From positions 1 to 64,000 of the forward strand of contig NZ_MVHU01000010.1 of the NCBI RefSeq assembly GCF_002086285.1: DNA of 64,000 nt. The letters run 5' to 3'. Origin of the DNA: Mycolicibacter kumamotonensis. Its GTDB lineage: Bacteria; Actinomycetota; Actinomycetes; Mycobacteriales; Mycobacteriaceae. The position numbers were made by a program, and so were the translations under genes. Positions 23,490 to 34,974 of this stretch are shown one piece after another; the stretch's first letter is position 1, and every line of letters begins with the position of its first letter. Below the pieces are notes generated by a model. The model was given only the letters and a program-made list of their open reading frames with translations. It was not told the origin of the DNA and searched no databases.

Positions 23490-23583
23490 GGTTGGTGCTC
23501 CCTGGCTGTCGTAGCGAATGGCTGGTGGAGACATGCCGCGGAAATTCCGGGCTGCTCCGAGAACGACGCGAAAACGCGGCGAC
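23490..23583 (-). promoter_or_regulatory. Presumed attenuator region between the poly-Cys leader and the DUF4395 gene
   Basis: About 94 bases follow the leader stop. They contain self-complementary stretches (for example CCCGGAATTTCCGCGGC on the transcribed strand) before the AGGGAGC ribosome binding site. In published mycobacterial cases, ribosome movement through the cysteine run decides expression of the downstream genes. I have not folded this region quantitatively. Confidence 0.4.
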
Positions 23584-23673
23584 TCAGCGACAGCGACAAC
23601 AGCAGCAGCCCGCGGTGCGGCACAGGTCGACTGTGCGGCGCTTGGTGAGCACAAGCTCAAGGCGGGCGAACAC
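23584..23673 (-). CDS. Poly-cysteine leader peptide (cysteine attenuator sORF)
   Basis: The 29-codon frame from GTG 23673 ends ...VDLCRTAGCCCCRCR before TGA, six cysteines in the last 12 residues. TACGCT lies seven bases upstream of the GTG, so the mRNA is probably leaderless. Such leaderless poly-Cys sORFs are described in mycobacteria as cysteine-responsive attenuators upstream of the cysA2/sseC operon. Position and downstream genes match that precedent. When cysteine is scarce, ribosomes stall on the codon run and the sulfur operon is expected to be raised. A shorter form from GTG 23652 is possible. Confidence 0.8.
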   Translation of the reverse strand: MFARLELVLTKRRTVDLCRTAGCCCCRCR

Positions 23674-23702
23674 GCCGTACAGCGTACCCAATGCGGGGGC
23701 AT

Positions 23703-24128
23703 TCAAGCCAACAGAGGCTCCAGCGCCGACCGCAATGCCACGGCCGTCGGGACGCCGGCAGCCCGGTAGCGCTGCTGGCCGTCGGCGTCGAAGATCAGCG
23801 TGGTTGGCAGCGACAGCACCGAAAACCTGCGGGCCGCAGCGGGATCTGCGTCGATGTCGATCTCGCGGTGGGCGACGCCCCCCAGATCGGCGCAGACCTT
23901 GTCGACCACCCGGCGCACCCCGGCGCACGGTCCACACCACGGCGCAGAGAAATGCACCACCGTCGGGCCGCCAGGCTGCAGCCCGAGAAACGCGGCCGCG
24001 GTGTCGTCGGCGGCGCCGGACCCGGCGTCGGTGACCTCGACAGCCCGGAGCACTCCGGCCCGGCGGTTCACCAACCAGCCGATCACGCCCGCGAGCGTCA
24101 GGGCGGCGAGGACCGCGACCACGCTCAT
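23703..24128 (-). CDS. thiX: Membrane-anchored thioredoxin-like protein
   Basis: The 141-residue protein has an N-terminal hydrophobic anchor (VVAVLAALTLAGVIGWLV), then a thioredoxin domain with active site WCGPC (FSAPWCGPCAGVRRV) and cis-Pro region LPTTLIF. It is probably attached to the membrane with the domain on the outside. Its ATG overlaps the stop of the lmeA-like gene. It corresponds to Rv0816c and would reduce or exchange disulfides, possibly for the DUF4395 protein encoded next to it. Confidence 0.9.
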   Translation of the reverse strand: MSVVAVLAALTLAGVIGWLVNRRAGVLRAVEVTDAGSGAADDTAAAFLGLQPGGPTVVHFSAPWCGPCAGVRRVVDKVCADLGGVAHREIDIDADPAAARRFSVLSLPTTLIFDADGQQRYRAAGVPTAVALRSALEPLLA

Positions 24129-24916
24129 GACTGACGGAACTCCGGCAGCGTGATGGTCCGGTCCGCGGCGATGCCCTCGATGATGACATCGGAGCCGCGG
24201 GCGCCCTGGCTGGTGGGAACCAGCCCGAACGGCAGCCGTTGCTGTGGCAGGCTGCCGCTGAAGGCCGCCAACACCGCGGCCCGCTGCTCTTCGGGAACGT
24301 GCTGGTTGGCGGTGTCGGGACCGGTGAGCACCCCGGTCGGGGTGATCACCAGAGTGCTGTGGTCGGTGCCGGCGATCGACAGGTCCACCGCTACGCTGAC
24401 CCGCTTGCCGTAGCCGGCCGGCGTCCCGGTGAATACCAGCCCGTGACTGCTGGAGATACCCGACTCGGTGGTTCCGCCGGTGGCGTCGTTCGTCTCGCTC
24501 GGCGGCGCCTCCACCATCAGGTCGCGAATTCCCAGGTAGCGGCCCAGATACACCGATCCGATAATGATCCGGCTCTCCAGCTTGGCGACCGGGATCTTGG
24601 CGCCCGGGCGAAACCGCCAGGACGCCTCTCGCAGGTCGACCGAATGCATGGTGGCCTCCAGCATCGCCTTGCCGATCATCGGCTGCTCGACGGCAGGGGC
24701 CTTGATCTCCACTTCGTCATAGTGATCCCGCCGAGCCTGCGGAATGAACGGGAAGCCCAGGATCGCCACGAACGGGTCCGATCCGAGGTCGGTGGCCTGG
24801 CGAACCGCCCGGGACAGTTGATATTCGGCGTAGACGCTCGTCCCGAAGTCCACCCCGGCGACGGTGACGGCCAGAGCCGCGATCACGGCCGATATCCCGA
24901 TAAGCACCCTGCGCAC
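24125..24916 (-). CDS. lmeA: DUF2993 protein, LmeA-like
   Basis: The 263-residue protein has an N-terminal hydrophobic segment ([20 protein letters not shown]), consistent with a signal or anchor, followed by a DUF2993 domain ([19 protein letters not shown]). It is syntenic with Rv0817c, reported as the lipomannan elongation factor LmeA, a periplasmic protein needed for mannan chain extension in the cell envelope. It is divergent from glnR and overlaps the thioredoxin gene, so sulfur and envelope genes share a transcript. Confidence 0.88.
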   Translation of the reverse strand: MRRVLIGISAVIAALAVTVAGVDFGTSVYAEYQLSRAVRQATDLGSDPFVAILGFPFIPQARRDHYDEVEIKAPAVEQPMIGKAMLEATMHSVDLREASWRFRPGAKIPVAKLESRIIIGSVYLGRYLGIRDLMVEAPPSETNDATGGTTESGISSSHGLVFTGTPAGYGKRVSVAVDLSIAGTDHSTLVITPTGVLTGPDTANQHVPEEQRAAVLAAFSGSLPQQRLPFGLVPTSQGARGSDVIIEGIAADRTITLPEFRQS

Positions 24917-24976
24917 CCGGCCATTCTGGCAGGTCGCACGCTATCGTTAGATCACCTGGGACGCTGGAGGACCTCG

Positions 24977-26655
<1,679 letters not shown>

Positions 26656-26669
26656 CCGGGGGTTGATCT

Positions 26670-26687
26670 ATTCACCACGCGTTCACC
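26670..26687 (+). promoter_or_regulatory. PHO-box-like direct repeat (RegX3 site candidate)
   Basis: ATTCACC (26670-26676) and GTTCACC (26681-26687) form a 7-base direct repeat separated by 4 bases, the layout of SenX3-RegX3 phosphate-starvation boxes. It lies about 80 bases upstream of pstS, so the pst operon is probably induced at low phosphate. Confidence 0.65.
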
Positions 26688-26767
26688 TGCCATGCGGTTG
26701 CCATCCATAAGTGCCGCATACGTTCCGGGGGGATTCGAACCGAACGTGAGTGGGAAGGCGAGAAACG

Positions 26768-27880
26768 ATGAAGCCCAGAACGGCGGGTCTGGCACTGTTG
26801 GCGGCGACTGTGGGTCTGGCGCTGAGCGGGTGCGGCACTGACGACAACACCGGCGGTTCGGCCGGTGGCGCCGCGGGGGTCTCGGCGGCCGCCGGGTGCG
26901 CCGGGAAGAACACCCTGACCGCCGAGGGGTCCACCGCGCAGCAGAACGCGATCGCGGTGTTCAACCAGGTGTGGGGCCAGGAGTGCCCGGGCAAGAACCT
27001 GTCCTACAACCCGACCGGGTCCGGTGCGGGCCGCGAACAGTTCATCGCCGGGCACGTTGATCTCGCCGGATCCGATTCGCCGCTGAGCGAGGCCCAGGTC
27101 GCCCAGGCGGCCGAGCGGTGCGGCGGGGGCAACCCGGCGTGGCATCTGCCGCTGGTCTTCGGCCCGGTCAGCATGGCCTACCACCTCGACGGGGTCGAGC
27201 ACCTGGTGCTCAACGGCGATGTGCTGGCGCGGATCTTCAGTGGAACGATCACCAGCTGGAACGACCCCGCCCTGGTCGCCCTCAACCCGGGAGTGGACCT
27301 GCCGGCCACCGCCATCACGCCGATTTACCGATCGGACTCCTCGGGTACCACCGACAACTTCCAGAAATACCTCAGCGCCGCCGCGCCGCAGAGCTGGACC
27401 AAGGGCGAGGGCAGCGAATTCCAGGGCGGCGTCGGGGAAGGCGCGCAGAAGTCCGCCGGGGTGGTGCAGGCGGTACAGAGCACACCCGGCGCGATCGGGT
27501 ATGTCGAGAAGGGCTTCGCCGACCAGGCGAAGCTTCGGTCCGCGATGATCGATTCGGGTGCCGGAGTGGTCGCCGCGACCGATGAGGCGGCCGGGGTCGC
27601 CATCCAATCGGCCGGGCTCGTCTCGGAGGACAGCAACGACATGCGCCTGGATCTGAAGTCGCTGTATGGCACCCGGCAGCCGGCCGCTTACCCGCTAGTC
27701 TTGGTGACCTATGAGATCGTCTGCTCCAAAGGCTACGACCCGGATACGGCGGCGGCGGTGAAGTCCTTCCTGAAGACGGCGTCGACCAGCGGCCAGGACG
27801 GCTTGTCCGGTGCGGGATACGTTCGGCTGCCCGATCAGTTCCAGCGGCGTCTGAGCGCTGCGATCGACGCGATTCAGTAG
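26768..27880 (+). CDS. pstS: Phosphate-binding lipoprotein of the Pst ABC transporter
   Basis: The 370-residue periplasmic phosphate receptor has a lipoprotein signal with lipobox LSGC (Cys22). The fold shows the phosphate-binding features TAEGSTAQQNA, GSDSPLSEAQ, SGTITSWNDP and RSDSSGTTDNFQKYL. I chose ATG 26768 because it starts the signal peptide and has GAAGGCGAGAAACG upstream. It delivers phosphate to the PstC/PstA permease encoded next. Confidence 0.96.
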   Translation: MKPRTAGLALLAATVGLALSGCGTDDNTGGSAGGAAGVSAAAGCAGKNTLTAEGSTAQQNAIAVFNQVWGQECPGKNLSYNPTGSGAGREQFIAGHVDLAGSDSPLSEAQVAQAAERCGGGNPAWHLPLVFGPVSMAYHLDGVEHLVLNGDVLARIFSGTITSWNDPALVALNPGVDLPATAITPIYRSDSSGTTDNFQKYLSAAAPQSWTKGEGSEFQGGVGEGAQKSAGVVQAVQSTPGAIGYVEKGFADQAKLRSAMIDSGAGVVAATDEAAGVAIQSAGLVSEDSNDMRLDLKSLYGTRQPAAYPLVLVTYEIVCSKGYDPDTAAAVKSFLKTASTSGQDGLSGAGYVRLPDQFQRRLSAAIDAIQ

Positions 27881-27904
27881 CCGCCGTGCCGCACGCGATG
27901 GGAG

Positions 27905-28930
27905 GTGTCTAACGTCGCCGAATCGTCTCGCCCCACGTCCTCGGAGTCGTCGAAGCCGTCCGGCTCGTCCGGACCACTGACGATCCCCGCGGCGACGCGT
28001 TCCACCGGAAGCCGCATCCCCGACCTGGTGTTTCGGCTGGTGGCTCAGAGTTCCGGTGTGTTGATCATCATCTTGATCACCGCCGTCGGCGGCTTTTTGC
28101 TGCTGCGGGCGATACCGGCGCTGCAGCGTAACCGGGAGAACTTCTTCACCTATGCCGGCAGTTGGGTCACCACCGACACCTCCGCCATGCATTTCGGCAT
28201 CGCCGAGATGCTGCGGGTGACGGTGTTCGTCTCGGTGTTCGCCCTGGTGCTGGCCATGCCGGTGGCCCTGGGGGTTGCCATCTACCTCGCCGAATACGCC
28301 CCCCGCCGGCTCGTCGGACCGCTCGCGTACATGGTCGAACTCCTTGCCGCCGTGCCGTCGATCATCTACGGGGCGTGGGGGCTGTACGTGCTGGCCCCGC
28401 AGCTGCGGGGCGGCGCCCAATGGCTCAACGAGAATCTCGGCGGGTTCTTCCTGTTCGCGACCGGCAATGCGTCGGTGGCCGGTGGCGGCACCATTTTCAC
28501 CGGCGGGATCGTGCTGGCGGTGATGATCCTGCCGATCATCACCGCGGTCACCCGTGAGGTGCTGGCGCAGACACCCCGCGGCCAGATCGAGGCGGCGCTG
28601 GCGCTGGGCGCGACCCGTTGGGAAGTGGTCAAGACGGTGGTGGTGCCGTTCGGGCGGTCCGGATACATCAGCGCCGCAATGCTGGGCCTGGGGCGTGCAC
28701 TCGGTGAGACGGTGGCGCTCCTGATCATCCTCCGGGCCACCCAGAAGGCGTTCAACTGGTCGCTGTTCGACGGCGGCTCCACGTTCGCCACCAAGATCGC
28801 CGCCACCGCATCGGAATTCAACGATCAGTACAAGGCCGGCGCCTACATCGCGGCCGGGTTGGTGCTGTTCGTGCTGACGCTGGTGGTCAACGCGTTGGCG
28901 CGCGCGGCCATTACGAAGAAGGTGCACTGA
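27905..28930 (+). CDS. pstC: Phosphate ABC transporter permease PstC
   Basis: The 341-residue inner-membrane permease has about 6 membrane segments and the EAA loop AALALGATRWEVVKTVVVPF. A polar Ser/Pro-rich N-terminal tail of about 35 residues precedes the first segment. The annotated GTG at 27905 almost touches GGGAGG, leaving very little spacing, so the true start may differ. It overlaps the pstA ATG (TGATG). Confidence 0.93.
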   Translation: MSNVAESSRPTSSESSKPSGSSGPLTIPAATRSTGSRIPDLVFRLVAQSSGVLIIILITAVGGFLLLRAIPALQRNRENFFTYAGSWVTTDTSAMHFGIAEMLRVTVFVSVFALVLAMPVALGVAIYLAEYAPRRLVGPLAYMVELLAAVPSIIYGAWGLYVLAPQLRGGAQWLNENLGGFFLFATGNASVAGGGTIFTGGIVLAVMILPIITAVTREVLAQTPRGQIEAALALGATRWEVVKTVVVPFGRSGYISAAMLGLGRALGETVALLIILRATQKAFNWSLFDGGSTFATKIAATASEFNDQYKAGAYIAAGLVLFVLTLVVNALARAAITKKVH

Positions 28931-29844
28931 TGACCGCTCTGCTGGATCGGCCGGTCAAGGAGCGCACCTTCGCGGCGGTCAGCCTGCGCCGGCGGGTGGC
29001 CAACGCCATCGCCACGGTGCTGGTCACCCTCGCGATGGGAGTCGCGCTCGTCCCGCTGGTGTGGGTGATGTACTCGGTGATCGAACACGGGTTCGCCGCG
29101 GTCACCTCCAGCGTCTGGTGGACGCACTCGCAGGCCGGCATGACGGCGTTCGCCGCCGGGGGCGGGGCCTATCACGCGATCGTCGGCACGCTGCTGCAGG
29201 GACTGGTGTGCGCGGCGCTCTCGATCCCACTCGGGATCTTCGTGGCGATCTACCTCGTCGAATACGGCGCCGGGACTCGCCTGGGCAAGCTCGCGACCTT
29301 CATGGTCGACATCTTGACCGGGGTGCCGTCGATCGTGGCGGCGTTGTTCGTCTACGCGCTGTGGGTGGCCACCCTCGGATTCCACCGCTCCGGGTTCGCG
29401 GTGTCGCTGTCGTTGGTCCTGTTGATGGTGCCGGTGATCGTGCGGGCGACCGAGGAGATGCTGCGGATCATCCCGATGGATCTTCGGGAGGCCAGCTACG
29501 CGCTGGGCGCGCCGAAGTGGAAGACCATCACCAGCATCGTGATCCCGACCGCGCTGTCCGGGATCATCACCGGGATTCTGCTGGCGCTGGCGCGGGTGAT
29601 GGGCGAGACGGCGCCGCTGCTGATCCTGGTCGGGTATTCGCAGGCGATCAACTTCGACATGTTCCAGGGCTTCATGGGCTCCTTGCCGGGGATGATGTAC
29701 GACCAGACCTCGGCGGGTGCGGGCACCAGCGCCGTCCCCACCGACCGGCTCTGGGGTGCCGCGTTGACGCTCATCATCCTGATCGCGGTACTCAACATCG
29801 CGGCCAGGTTCGGAGCGCGCCTCTTCGCGCCCAAGAAGTTCTAG
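28930..29844 (+). CDS. pstA: Phosphate ABC transporter permease PstA
   Basis: The 304-residue permease is the second half of the phosphate channel. The membrane segments include VTLAMGVALVPLVWVMYSVI, and the EAA loop is REASYALGAPKWKTITSIVI, which contacts the ATPase. Its start overlaps the pstC stop. A 67-base gap with an AGGAGAG site precedes the ATPase gene. Confidence 0.95.
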   Translation: MTALLDRPVKERTFAAVSLRRRVANAIATVLVTLAMGVALVPLVWVMYSVIEHGFAAVTSSVWWTHSQAGMTAFAAGGGAYHAIVGTLLQGLVCAALSIPLGIFVAIYLVEYGAGTRLGKLATFMVDILTGVPSIVAALFVYALWVATLGFHRSGFAVSLSLVLLMVPVIVRATEEMLRIIPMDLREASYALGAPKWKTITSIVIPTALSGIITGILLALARVMGETAPLLILVGYSQAINFDMFQGFMGSLPGMMYDQTSAGAGTSAVPTDRLWGAALTLIILIAVLNIAARFGARLFAPKKF

Positions 29845-29911
29845 TCTGTCGGCACACCGGCGTGCGGAGCGTCGGGCGTGAGGTTTCGATGAGGTTTAGG
29901 AGAGCTGCACG

Positions 29912-30688
29912 GTGGCAAAAAGGTTGGACCTGGCCGACCTCAACATCTATTACGGGTCGTTCCACGCCGTCGCCGACGTGACGCTCTCGGTCGCGCCGCG
30001 CAGTGTCACCGCATTCATCGGTCCGTCCGGGTGCGGCAAGTCGACCGTGTTGCGCACCCTCAATCGGATGCATGAGATCACCCCGGGCGCTCGCATCGAG
30101 GGCTCGGTGCTGCTCGACGGTGAAGACATCTACCGGCCCGGAATCGACCCGGTGGGCGTGCGCAAGGCCGTCGGTATGGTGTTTCAGCGTCCGAATCCCT
30201 TCCCCACCATGTCGATTCGCGACAACGTGGTGGCCGGGCTGAAACTGCAGGGTATCCGCAACCGGCGGACGCTCGATGAGACCGCCGAGTTCTCGCTCCG
30301 CGGCGCCAACCTGTGGAACGAGGTCAAAGACCGGTTGGACAAGCCCGGCGGCGGCCTCTCCGGCGGGCAGCAGCAGCGACTGTGCATCGCCCGTGCCATC
30401 GCGGTGCAACCCGATGTGTTGTTGATGGACGAGCCGTGCTCGGCGCTGGACCCGATCTCGACGATGGCCATCGAAGAGCTGATATCCCAGCTCAAGCAGG
30501 AGTACACCATCGTCATCGTCACCCACAACATGCAGCAGGCGGCGCGGGTGAGCGATCAGACGGCGTTTTTCAACCTGGCCGATGTCGGCAAACCGGGCCG
30601 GCTGATCGAGATCGACGGCACCGAGAAGATCTTCTCCAACCCGAGCCGCAAGGAGACCGAGGACTACATCTCCGGCCGCTTCGGCTAG
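29912..30688 (+). CDS. phoT: Phosphate ABC transporter ATPase (PstB/PhoT)
   Basis: The 258-residue ATPase energises phosphate import. It has Walker [11 protein letters not shown]-loop FQRPNPFPT, signature LSGGQQQR, Walker [14 protein letters not shown] and the switch His in IVTHNM, all intact. The GTG start at 29912 follows AGGAGAGCTGCAC. It is syntenic with Rv0820 phoT. It is convergent with phoU, whose product normally restrains Pst and the SenX3-RegX3 system. Confidence 0.96.
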   Translation: MAKRLDLADLNIYYGSFHAVADVTLSVAPRSVTAFIGPSGCGKSTVLRTLNRMHEITPGARIEGSVLLDGEDIYRPGIDPVGVRKAVGMVFQRPNPFPTMSIRDNVVAGLKLQGIRNRRTLDETAEFSLRGANLWNEVKDRLDKPGGGLSGGQQQRLCIARAIAVQPDVLLMDEPCSALDPISTMAIEELISQLKQEYTIVIVTHNMQQAARVSDQTAFFNLADVGKPGRLIEIDGTEKIFSNPSRKETEDYISGRFG

Positions 30689-30702
30689 CGGCGAAGCCGT
30701 AG

Positions 30703-31371
30703 CTACTCCGGCGAAGGCAGCGTGTTCTCGTCCGGGAACTTGCCGGTGGCCTGGAAGATCACCCGGCGGGCCACCTCCACCGCGTGGTCGGCGAACCGCT
30801 CGTAGAACCGGCCGAGCAATGTCACGTCGACAGCCGCGGCGACACCGTGCCGCCACTCCTTGTCCATCATCACCGAGAACAGATGCCGGTGCAGGTCGTC
30901 CATCGCGTCGTCTTCCTCGCGGATCCGGGCGGCCTTCTCCGGGTCGCGGGACAGCAGCACCTCCCGGGCGCTGTTGCCCAAATCAACTGCGACTCGGCCC
31001 ATTTCGGCGAAGTATCCGTTGACCTCTTCGGGCAGTGCGTGTTGCGGGTGCCGGCGGCGGGCGATCTTGGCGACGTGCAGCGCCAGCGCGCCCATCCGGT
31101 CGATGTCGGCGACCATCTGGATGGAGCTGACGATGGCCCGCAGGTCCCCGGCGACCGGCGCCTGCAACGCCAGCAGCACGAAGGCGCTCTCTTCGGCGCG
31201 AGCGCTCATCGAGGCGATCTTCTCGTGACCGGAGATCACCTGCTCGGCTACTACCAGATCGGCCTGCAGCAGGGCTTGAGTGGCACGTTCCATGGCGATC
31301 CCGGCCAGGCCGCACATCGTGCCGAGCTGTTCGGCCAAGTCCGAGAGTTGCTCGTGATAGGCGGTTCGCAT
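30703..31371 (-). CDS. phoY2: PhoU-type phosphate signalling protein
   Basis: The 222-residue all-helical protein has two PhoU repeats. The metal-binding motifs appear as [25 protein letters not shown] (first copy) and [17 protein letters not shown] (second copy, E-x2-D-H). It links the Pst transporter to the SenX3 sensor so that the regulon is off when phosphate is plentiful. It is syntenic with Rv0821c. It is encoded convergently to phoT with 14 bases between. Confidence 0.94.
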   Translation of the reverse strand: MRTAYHEQLSDLAEQLGTMCGLAGIAMERATQALLQADLVVAEQVISGHEKIASMSARAEESAFVLLALQAPVAGDLRAIVSSIQMVADIDRMGALALHVAKIARRRHPQHALPEEVNGYFAEMGRVAVDLGNSAREVLLSRDPEKAARIREEDDAMDDLHRHLFSVMMDKEWRHGVAAAVDVTLLGRFYERFADHAVEVARRVIFQATGKFPDENTLPSPE

Positions 31372-31433
31372 GCCCTCAAGACTAACCTGGGGGCCGATCG
31401 TGGGCCGTGCAGCGGCAGTCGCCGCCCCGGCGG

Positions 31434-33611
31434 CTACTCGCAGGTGGTGTCGGCTGCGTTGGTGACCGTCAGGTCGGCGGGCAGCTCGGTCGGCTCGGCG
31501 TTGGCGCCGCGGTTGAGCTGGACGTTGACCTGGGAGCCGCTGGCGGCCGGCTTGGTGACACTACGGAAATCCGAGCCGAGCACCACGCGCACGATGCTGC
31601 CCAAGCCGGTGACCCGCTCGATCGGCGCGCCGGACAGCGCCGAGGCCACGGTGGCGGCGGCCTGCTCGTTGCCGGGGGAGAACAGCACTTTGGTGCCCTT
31701 GACCGTGCCCGGGTAGTCGTCGGCGCTGTCGACGTCGAAGCCCCACTGCTGCAGCTCCGCGGAGGTGGAGGCGGCCAGGCCGGACACCTCGGTAGCGTTG
31801 GAGACGCGCACGGTGACATCACCGGGGGAGGTCGTGACCGCCCGCACCTGCTCGACGGTCGGCTTGGGCGCCGGCTCGACCGGGGTCGCCGAGGCCTGCG
31901 CGGACTGGGTGGTGGGGCTGGCCGCGGTGGTCGATACCGATGTGGCGTTGTGGTCGTTCTCGCCGGGCAGCGGATCATCGTTGATGATGGCGTCGAACAG
32001 CGCCCGCATGTCGTCCATACGCGGGACCTCGTCGCCGTTCTCGTCGGTCTCGCTGGTCGGCACGGTCACGAAGGTGATGTGCCCGGCCGCCACCTTCTGC
32101 AGCGACTGCCCGAGGTTCACCAGGTCCTTCGTCTTGACGTTGTCCACGTAGCTGTCGCCGATGAACATGTTGACCACGTTGTTGAGCTTGGTCGGCGAGA
32201 AGAAGGTGTTCGTCGAGATCAGCGAGCGCAACAGCGACGACAGGAACAGCTGCTGGCGCTTGATCCGGCCGTAGTCGCCGTTGTCCTCGGTGGTGACGTT
32301 GCGGGCCCGCACGTAGTTCAGCGCGGTCGCACCGTTGACCCGCTGCCGCCCGCTGTTCTCCAGGACGCTGCCCAGCTCGAGGTCGTAGAGCGGACTGGTG
32401 GTGCACACCTCGACGCCGCCCAGCGCGTCGACCATCTTGCCGAAGCCGACGAAGTCGACGGCCATGAACCGGTTGACCGCCAGCCCGGAGAGCTTCTGGA
32501 TCTCCTTGACCAGACACTTCGGCCCGCCGAAGGCATACGTCGAGTTCAGCTTCGTCTCGGTGTAGACGGTCTCGGCGCCGTAGGTGCCGCTATCGGGATC
32601 GTAGATCGGGCCGTAGGCGCCGGTCTCGGCGTTCCAGACCTCACACTGGATCGGTGTGATCGCCAGGTCGCGCGGGAAGGACACCACCACCACGCGTTTG
32701 CGGTTGGCCGGGATGTTGACCAGCATGATCGTGTCGGATCGAGCGCCCTCGGCGTCCTCGGTGCTGCCGGCCCCGATCTGGCTGTTGGCCCCGGCGCGGG
32801 TATCGGCGCCCACGATCAGGAAGTTCTCGTCGCCGTACTGGCCGGCCGCGTCGAGGATGTCGTGCGAGTCGGGGTCCAGCGCGCTGACGTGGTTGAGGCT
32901 GCGGTTCTTCGACGTGCTCCACTGCCACGCCGAACCGGTCAGCACCAGGGCGAGTACGGCCATCAGCGCCGCCACCATCCGACCGGCCACCATCGCCCGG
33001 TGGTGGGTCCGGTGCGGGCGCGGCTCGTCGGCGTCGTCGTCGGGGCGGACCGGCGGTATCTCGCGTGCCACGTCCGGAAGTTCGGTGGTGGGCTCGAACC
33101 CGTCCCAGTCGGCCCAGTCATTGGCGGCGGCGAGCTGGGTGCCGTGAATCCGGTCCAGGTCGGGCAACTCCGACGGATAGGCCACCTCCGCTACGTCGGC
33201 GGTGAACCTCGCCGCGTCGGTGGCCGCCAAGGCCGCGAAGGCCGGTGCCTCCTCGAGGCCCAGGCCCGGCCAGAATTCGGCTTCCGGCTCCGGCGCGGGT
33301 ACGGGGTCCAGCTCGACGGCCTCGACGGCCTCGACGGCTTCGACGGGTTCCGGGGCGGCGCGGCGCCGGCTGCGGCCGCCGGACGGGGGAACGCCGCCGT
33401 TGACCTTGGCGATCAGGTCGGCGACCGTCACCGAACCGTCACCGCCGTTGCGTCGGCGGGCCGGAGCCGAATGGCGGTGGGCCGGGGCGGGAGTCTGCCA
33501 ACGCTCCCACGGCGCGGGTCCGGGCGGCGTCATCGTCATCAGCTGATGGTCACCGTCATCCCGGCCGTTTCCAGGCCAGTGGCCAGGAGTGGCGTTGTCG
33601 CCGTCACTCAT
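31434..33611 (-). CDS. LytR-CpsA-Psr (LCP) family envelope ligase with LytR_C domain
   Basis: The 725-residue homologue of Rv0822c begins with a long disordered cytoplasmic part that includes an [10 protein letters not shown] repeat, then one membrane helix ([20 protein letters not shown] near residue 210). The LCP domain follows, with the phosphate-binding Arg/Asp segments [28 protein letters not shown] and VRARN. A Thr/Pro/Ala-rich linker leads to a C-terminal LytR_C domain ([13 protein letters not shown]). LCP proteins transfer lipid-linked glycans, such as arabinogalactan, to peptidoglycan. Confidence 0.92.
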   Translation of the reverse strand: MSDGDNATPGHWPGNGRDDGDHQLMTMTPPGPAPWERWQTPAPAHRHSAPARRRNGGDGSVTVADLIAKVNGGVPPSGGRSRRRAAPEPVEAVEAVEAVELDPVPAPEPEAEFWPGLGLEEAPAFAALAATDAARFTADVAEVAYPSELPDLDRIHGTQLAAANDWADWDGFEPTTELPDVAREIPPVRPDDDADEPRPHRTHHRAMVAGRMVAALMAVLALVLTGSAWQWSTSKNRSLNHVSALDPDSHDILDAAGQYGDENFLIVGADTRAGANSQIGAGSTEDAEGARSDTIMLVNIPANRKRVVVVSFPRDLAITPIQCEVWNAETGAYGPIYDPDSGTYGAETVYTETKLNSTYAFGGPKCLVKEIQKLSGLAVNRFMAVDFVGFGKMVDALGGVEVCTTSPLYDLELGSVLENSGRQRVNGATALNYVRARNVTTEDNGDYGRIKRQQLFLSSLLRSLISTNTFFSPTKLNNVVNMFIGDSYVDNVKTKDLVNLGQSLQKVAAGHITFVTVPTSETDENGDEVPRMDDMRALFDAIINDDPLPGENDHNATSVSTTAASPTTQSAQASATPVEPAPKPTVEQVRAVTTSPGDVTVRVSNATEVSGLAASTSAELQQWGFDVDSADDYPGTVKGTKVLFSPGNEQAAATVASALSGAPIERVTGLGSIVRVVLGSDFRSVTKPAASGSQVNVQLNRGANAEPTELPADLTVTNAADTTCE

Positions 33612-33793
33612 GTCCTTACGGGCCTCCGAGTCTTCGGGACTGACGGGCGTCGATCGCCGGCCAGCGTGGCACGGATGATCACCGTTGATGCTCCGTACCC
33701 TGTTGCGCCCCCGCAGGGACTACCCACCTGGGGCAATAAGTTACTTAGTCTACTGAGAAGTTTCCAGACACGCGATGTCGAGAACGTCTCATT

Positions 33794-34957
33794 TCAGCCA
33801 CCCGAGTGCATAATGTCGGCCCCGACCGGTACCGCGCAATCGTCCGGATCGGCCAGCCAACCGTCGGGAAGAGCGACCTTGGCCGGTGAGCCCTGCCGGC
33901 CCCGGGGCCCGGTGGCGGCCGCCGGGAACGGGATCGACCCGTCGAGCTGGGCGAGCAGGGCGTCGAGTTCGGCCAGTGTCGTGACCATCGCCAGGTCGCG
34001 CCGCAGCTGAGACCCGGCCGGGAACCCGTGCAGGTACCAGGCGACGTGCTTGCGGATCTCCCGCATGCCCTTGTCCTCGCCGAAATGCGACGCCAGCAGC
34101 TCACCGTGGCGGCGGATGATGTCGGCGACTTCACCCAGCGTGGGCGGGGTGGGTGCCGGCCGTCCGGCGAAGGCCGCGGACAGCTCGGCGAACAGCCAGG
34201 GGCGCCCCAGACAGCCCCGCCCGATGACGACGCCGTCACAGCCGGTGGCGGCCATCATGGCGAGCGCGTCACCGGCTTCGAAGATGTCCCCGTTGCCGAG
34301 CACCGGAATCGAGCGGACCTGCGCTTTGAGGGCCGCGATCTGCTCCCAGTCGGCGGTGCCGGAGTAGCGTTGCGCCGCGGTTCGGGCGTGCAGGGCCACC
34401 GCAGCGGCGCCCTCGGACTCCGCGATCCGCCCGGCGTCGAGGTGGGTGTGGGTGGCGTCGTCGATCCCGATCCGGAATTTGACGGTCACCGGGATGTCGG
34501 TGCCGGCCGTGCCGCGAACTGCCGCGGCGACGATGTTGCCGAACAGCCGGCGCTTGTAGGGCAGCGCCGACCCGCCGCCGAGCCGGGTCACCTTGGGCAC
34601 CGGGCAGCCGAAGTTCATGTCGATGTGATCGGCCAGACCTTCGTCGGCGATCATCCTGGCCGCGGCGTAGGTGGTCTCGGGGTCGACGGTGTAAAGCTGC
34701 AGCGAGCGCGGGGACTCCTCCGGCGCGAACGTCGTCATGTGCAGGGTGGCCGGGTGGCGCTCGACGAGCGCGCGGGCCGTCACCATCTCGCACACGTACA
34801 GCCCGCTGACCGTACCGGTCCGGGACTGCTCCAGCTCGCGGCAGAGAGTTCGGAATGCGACGTTGGTCACACCGGCCATCGGGGCCAGCACCACGGGGCT
34901 GGCGAGCGGAAGCGAACCGATGCGCAGTACGCGCTGAACTACGGTGCCGGCGGCCAT
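33794..34957 (-). CDS. dusB: tRNA-dihydrouridine synthase
   Basis: The 387-residue FMN-dependent TIM-barrel enzyme reduces uridine in tRNA. The motif PVVLAPMAGVTNVAFRTLCR opens the barrel, and the catalytic Cys lies in DMNFGCPVPKVTRLGGGSAL. VIGRGCLGRPWLFAEL binds FMN phosphate. It is syntenic with Rv0823c. I chose ATG 34957 from the family N-terminus. It is 17 bases downstream of the desaturase gene in the same direction and is probably co-transcribed with it. Confidence 0.93.
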   Translation of the reverse strand: MAAGTVVQRVLRIGSLPLASPVVLAPMAGVTNVAFRTLCRELEQSRTGTVSGLYVCEMVTARALVERHPATLHMTTFAPEESPRSLQLYTVDPETTYAAARMIADEGLADHIDMNFGCPVPKVTRLGGGSALPYKRRLFGNIVAAAVRGTAGTDIPVTVKFRIGIDDATHTHLDAGRIAESEGAAAVALHARTAAQRYSGTADWEQIAALKAQVRSIPVLGNGDIFEAGDALAMMAATGCDGVVIGRGCLGRPWLFAELSAAFAGRPAPTPPTLGEVADIIRRHGELLASHFGEDKGMREIRKHVAWYLHGFPAGSQLRRDLAMVTTLAELDALLAQLDGSIPFPAAATGPRGRQGSPAKVALPDGWLADPDDCAVPVGADIMHSGG

Positions 34958-34974
34958 CAGCCCGCCGCCATGGC

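Noticed and set aside
26727..26745. GGATTCGAACC, which looks like the T-arm of a minus-strand tRNA
   Set aside because: The flanking bases do not make a 5-pair T-stem and no acceptor, D or anticodon arms can be built around it. It lies in the pstS promoter region.
33302..33345. Short tandem DNA repeat (CTCGACGGC units)
   Set aside because: It lies in frame within the LCP gene and encodes the [10 protein letters not shown] stretch of the disordered N-terminus. Noted there rather than as a separate element.
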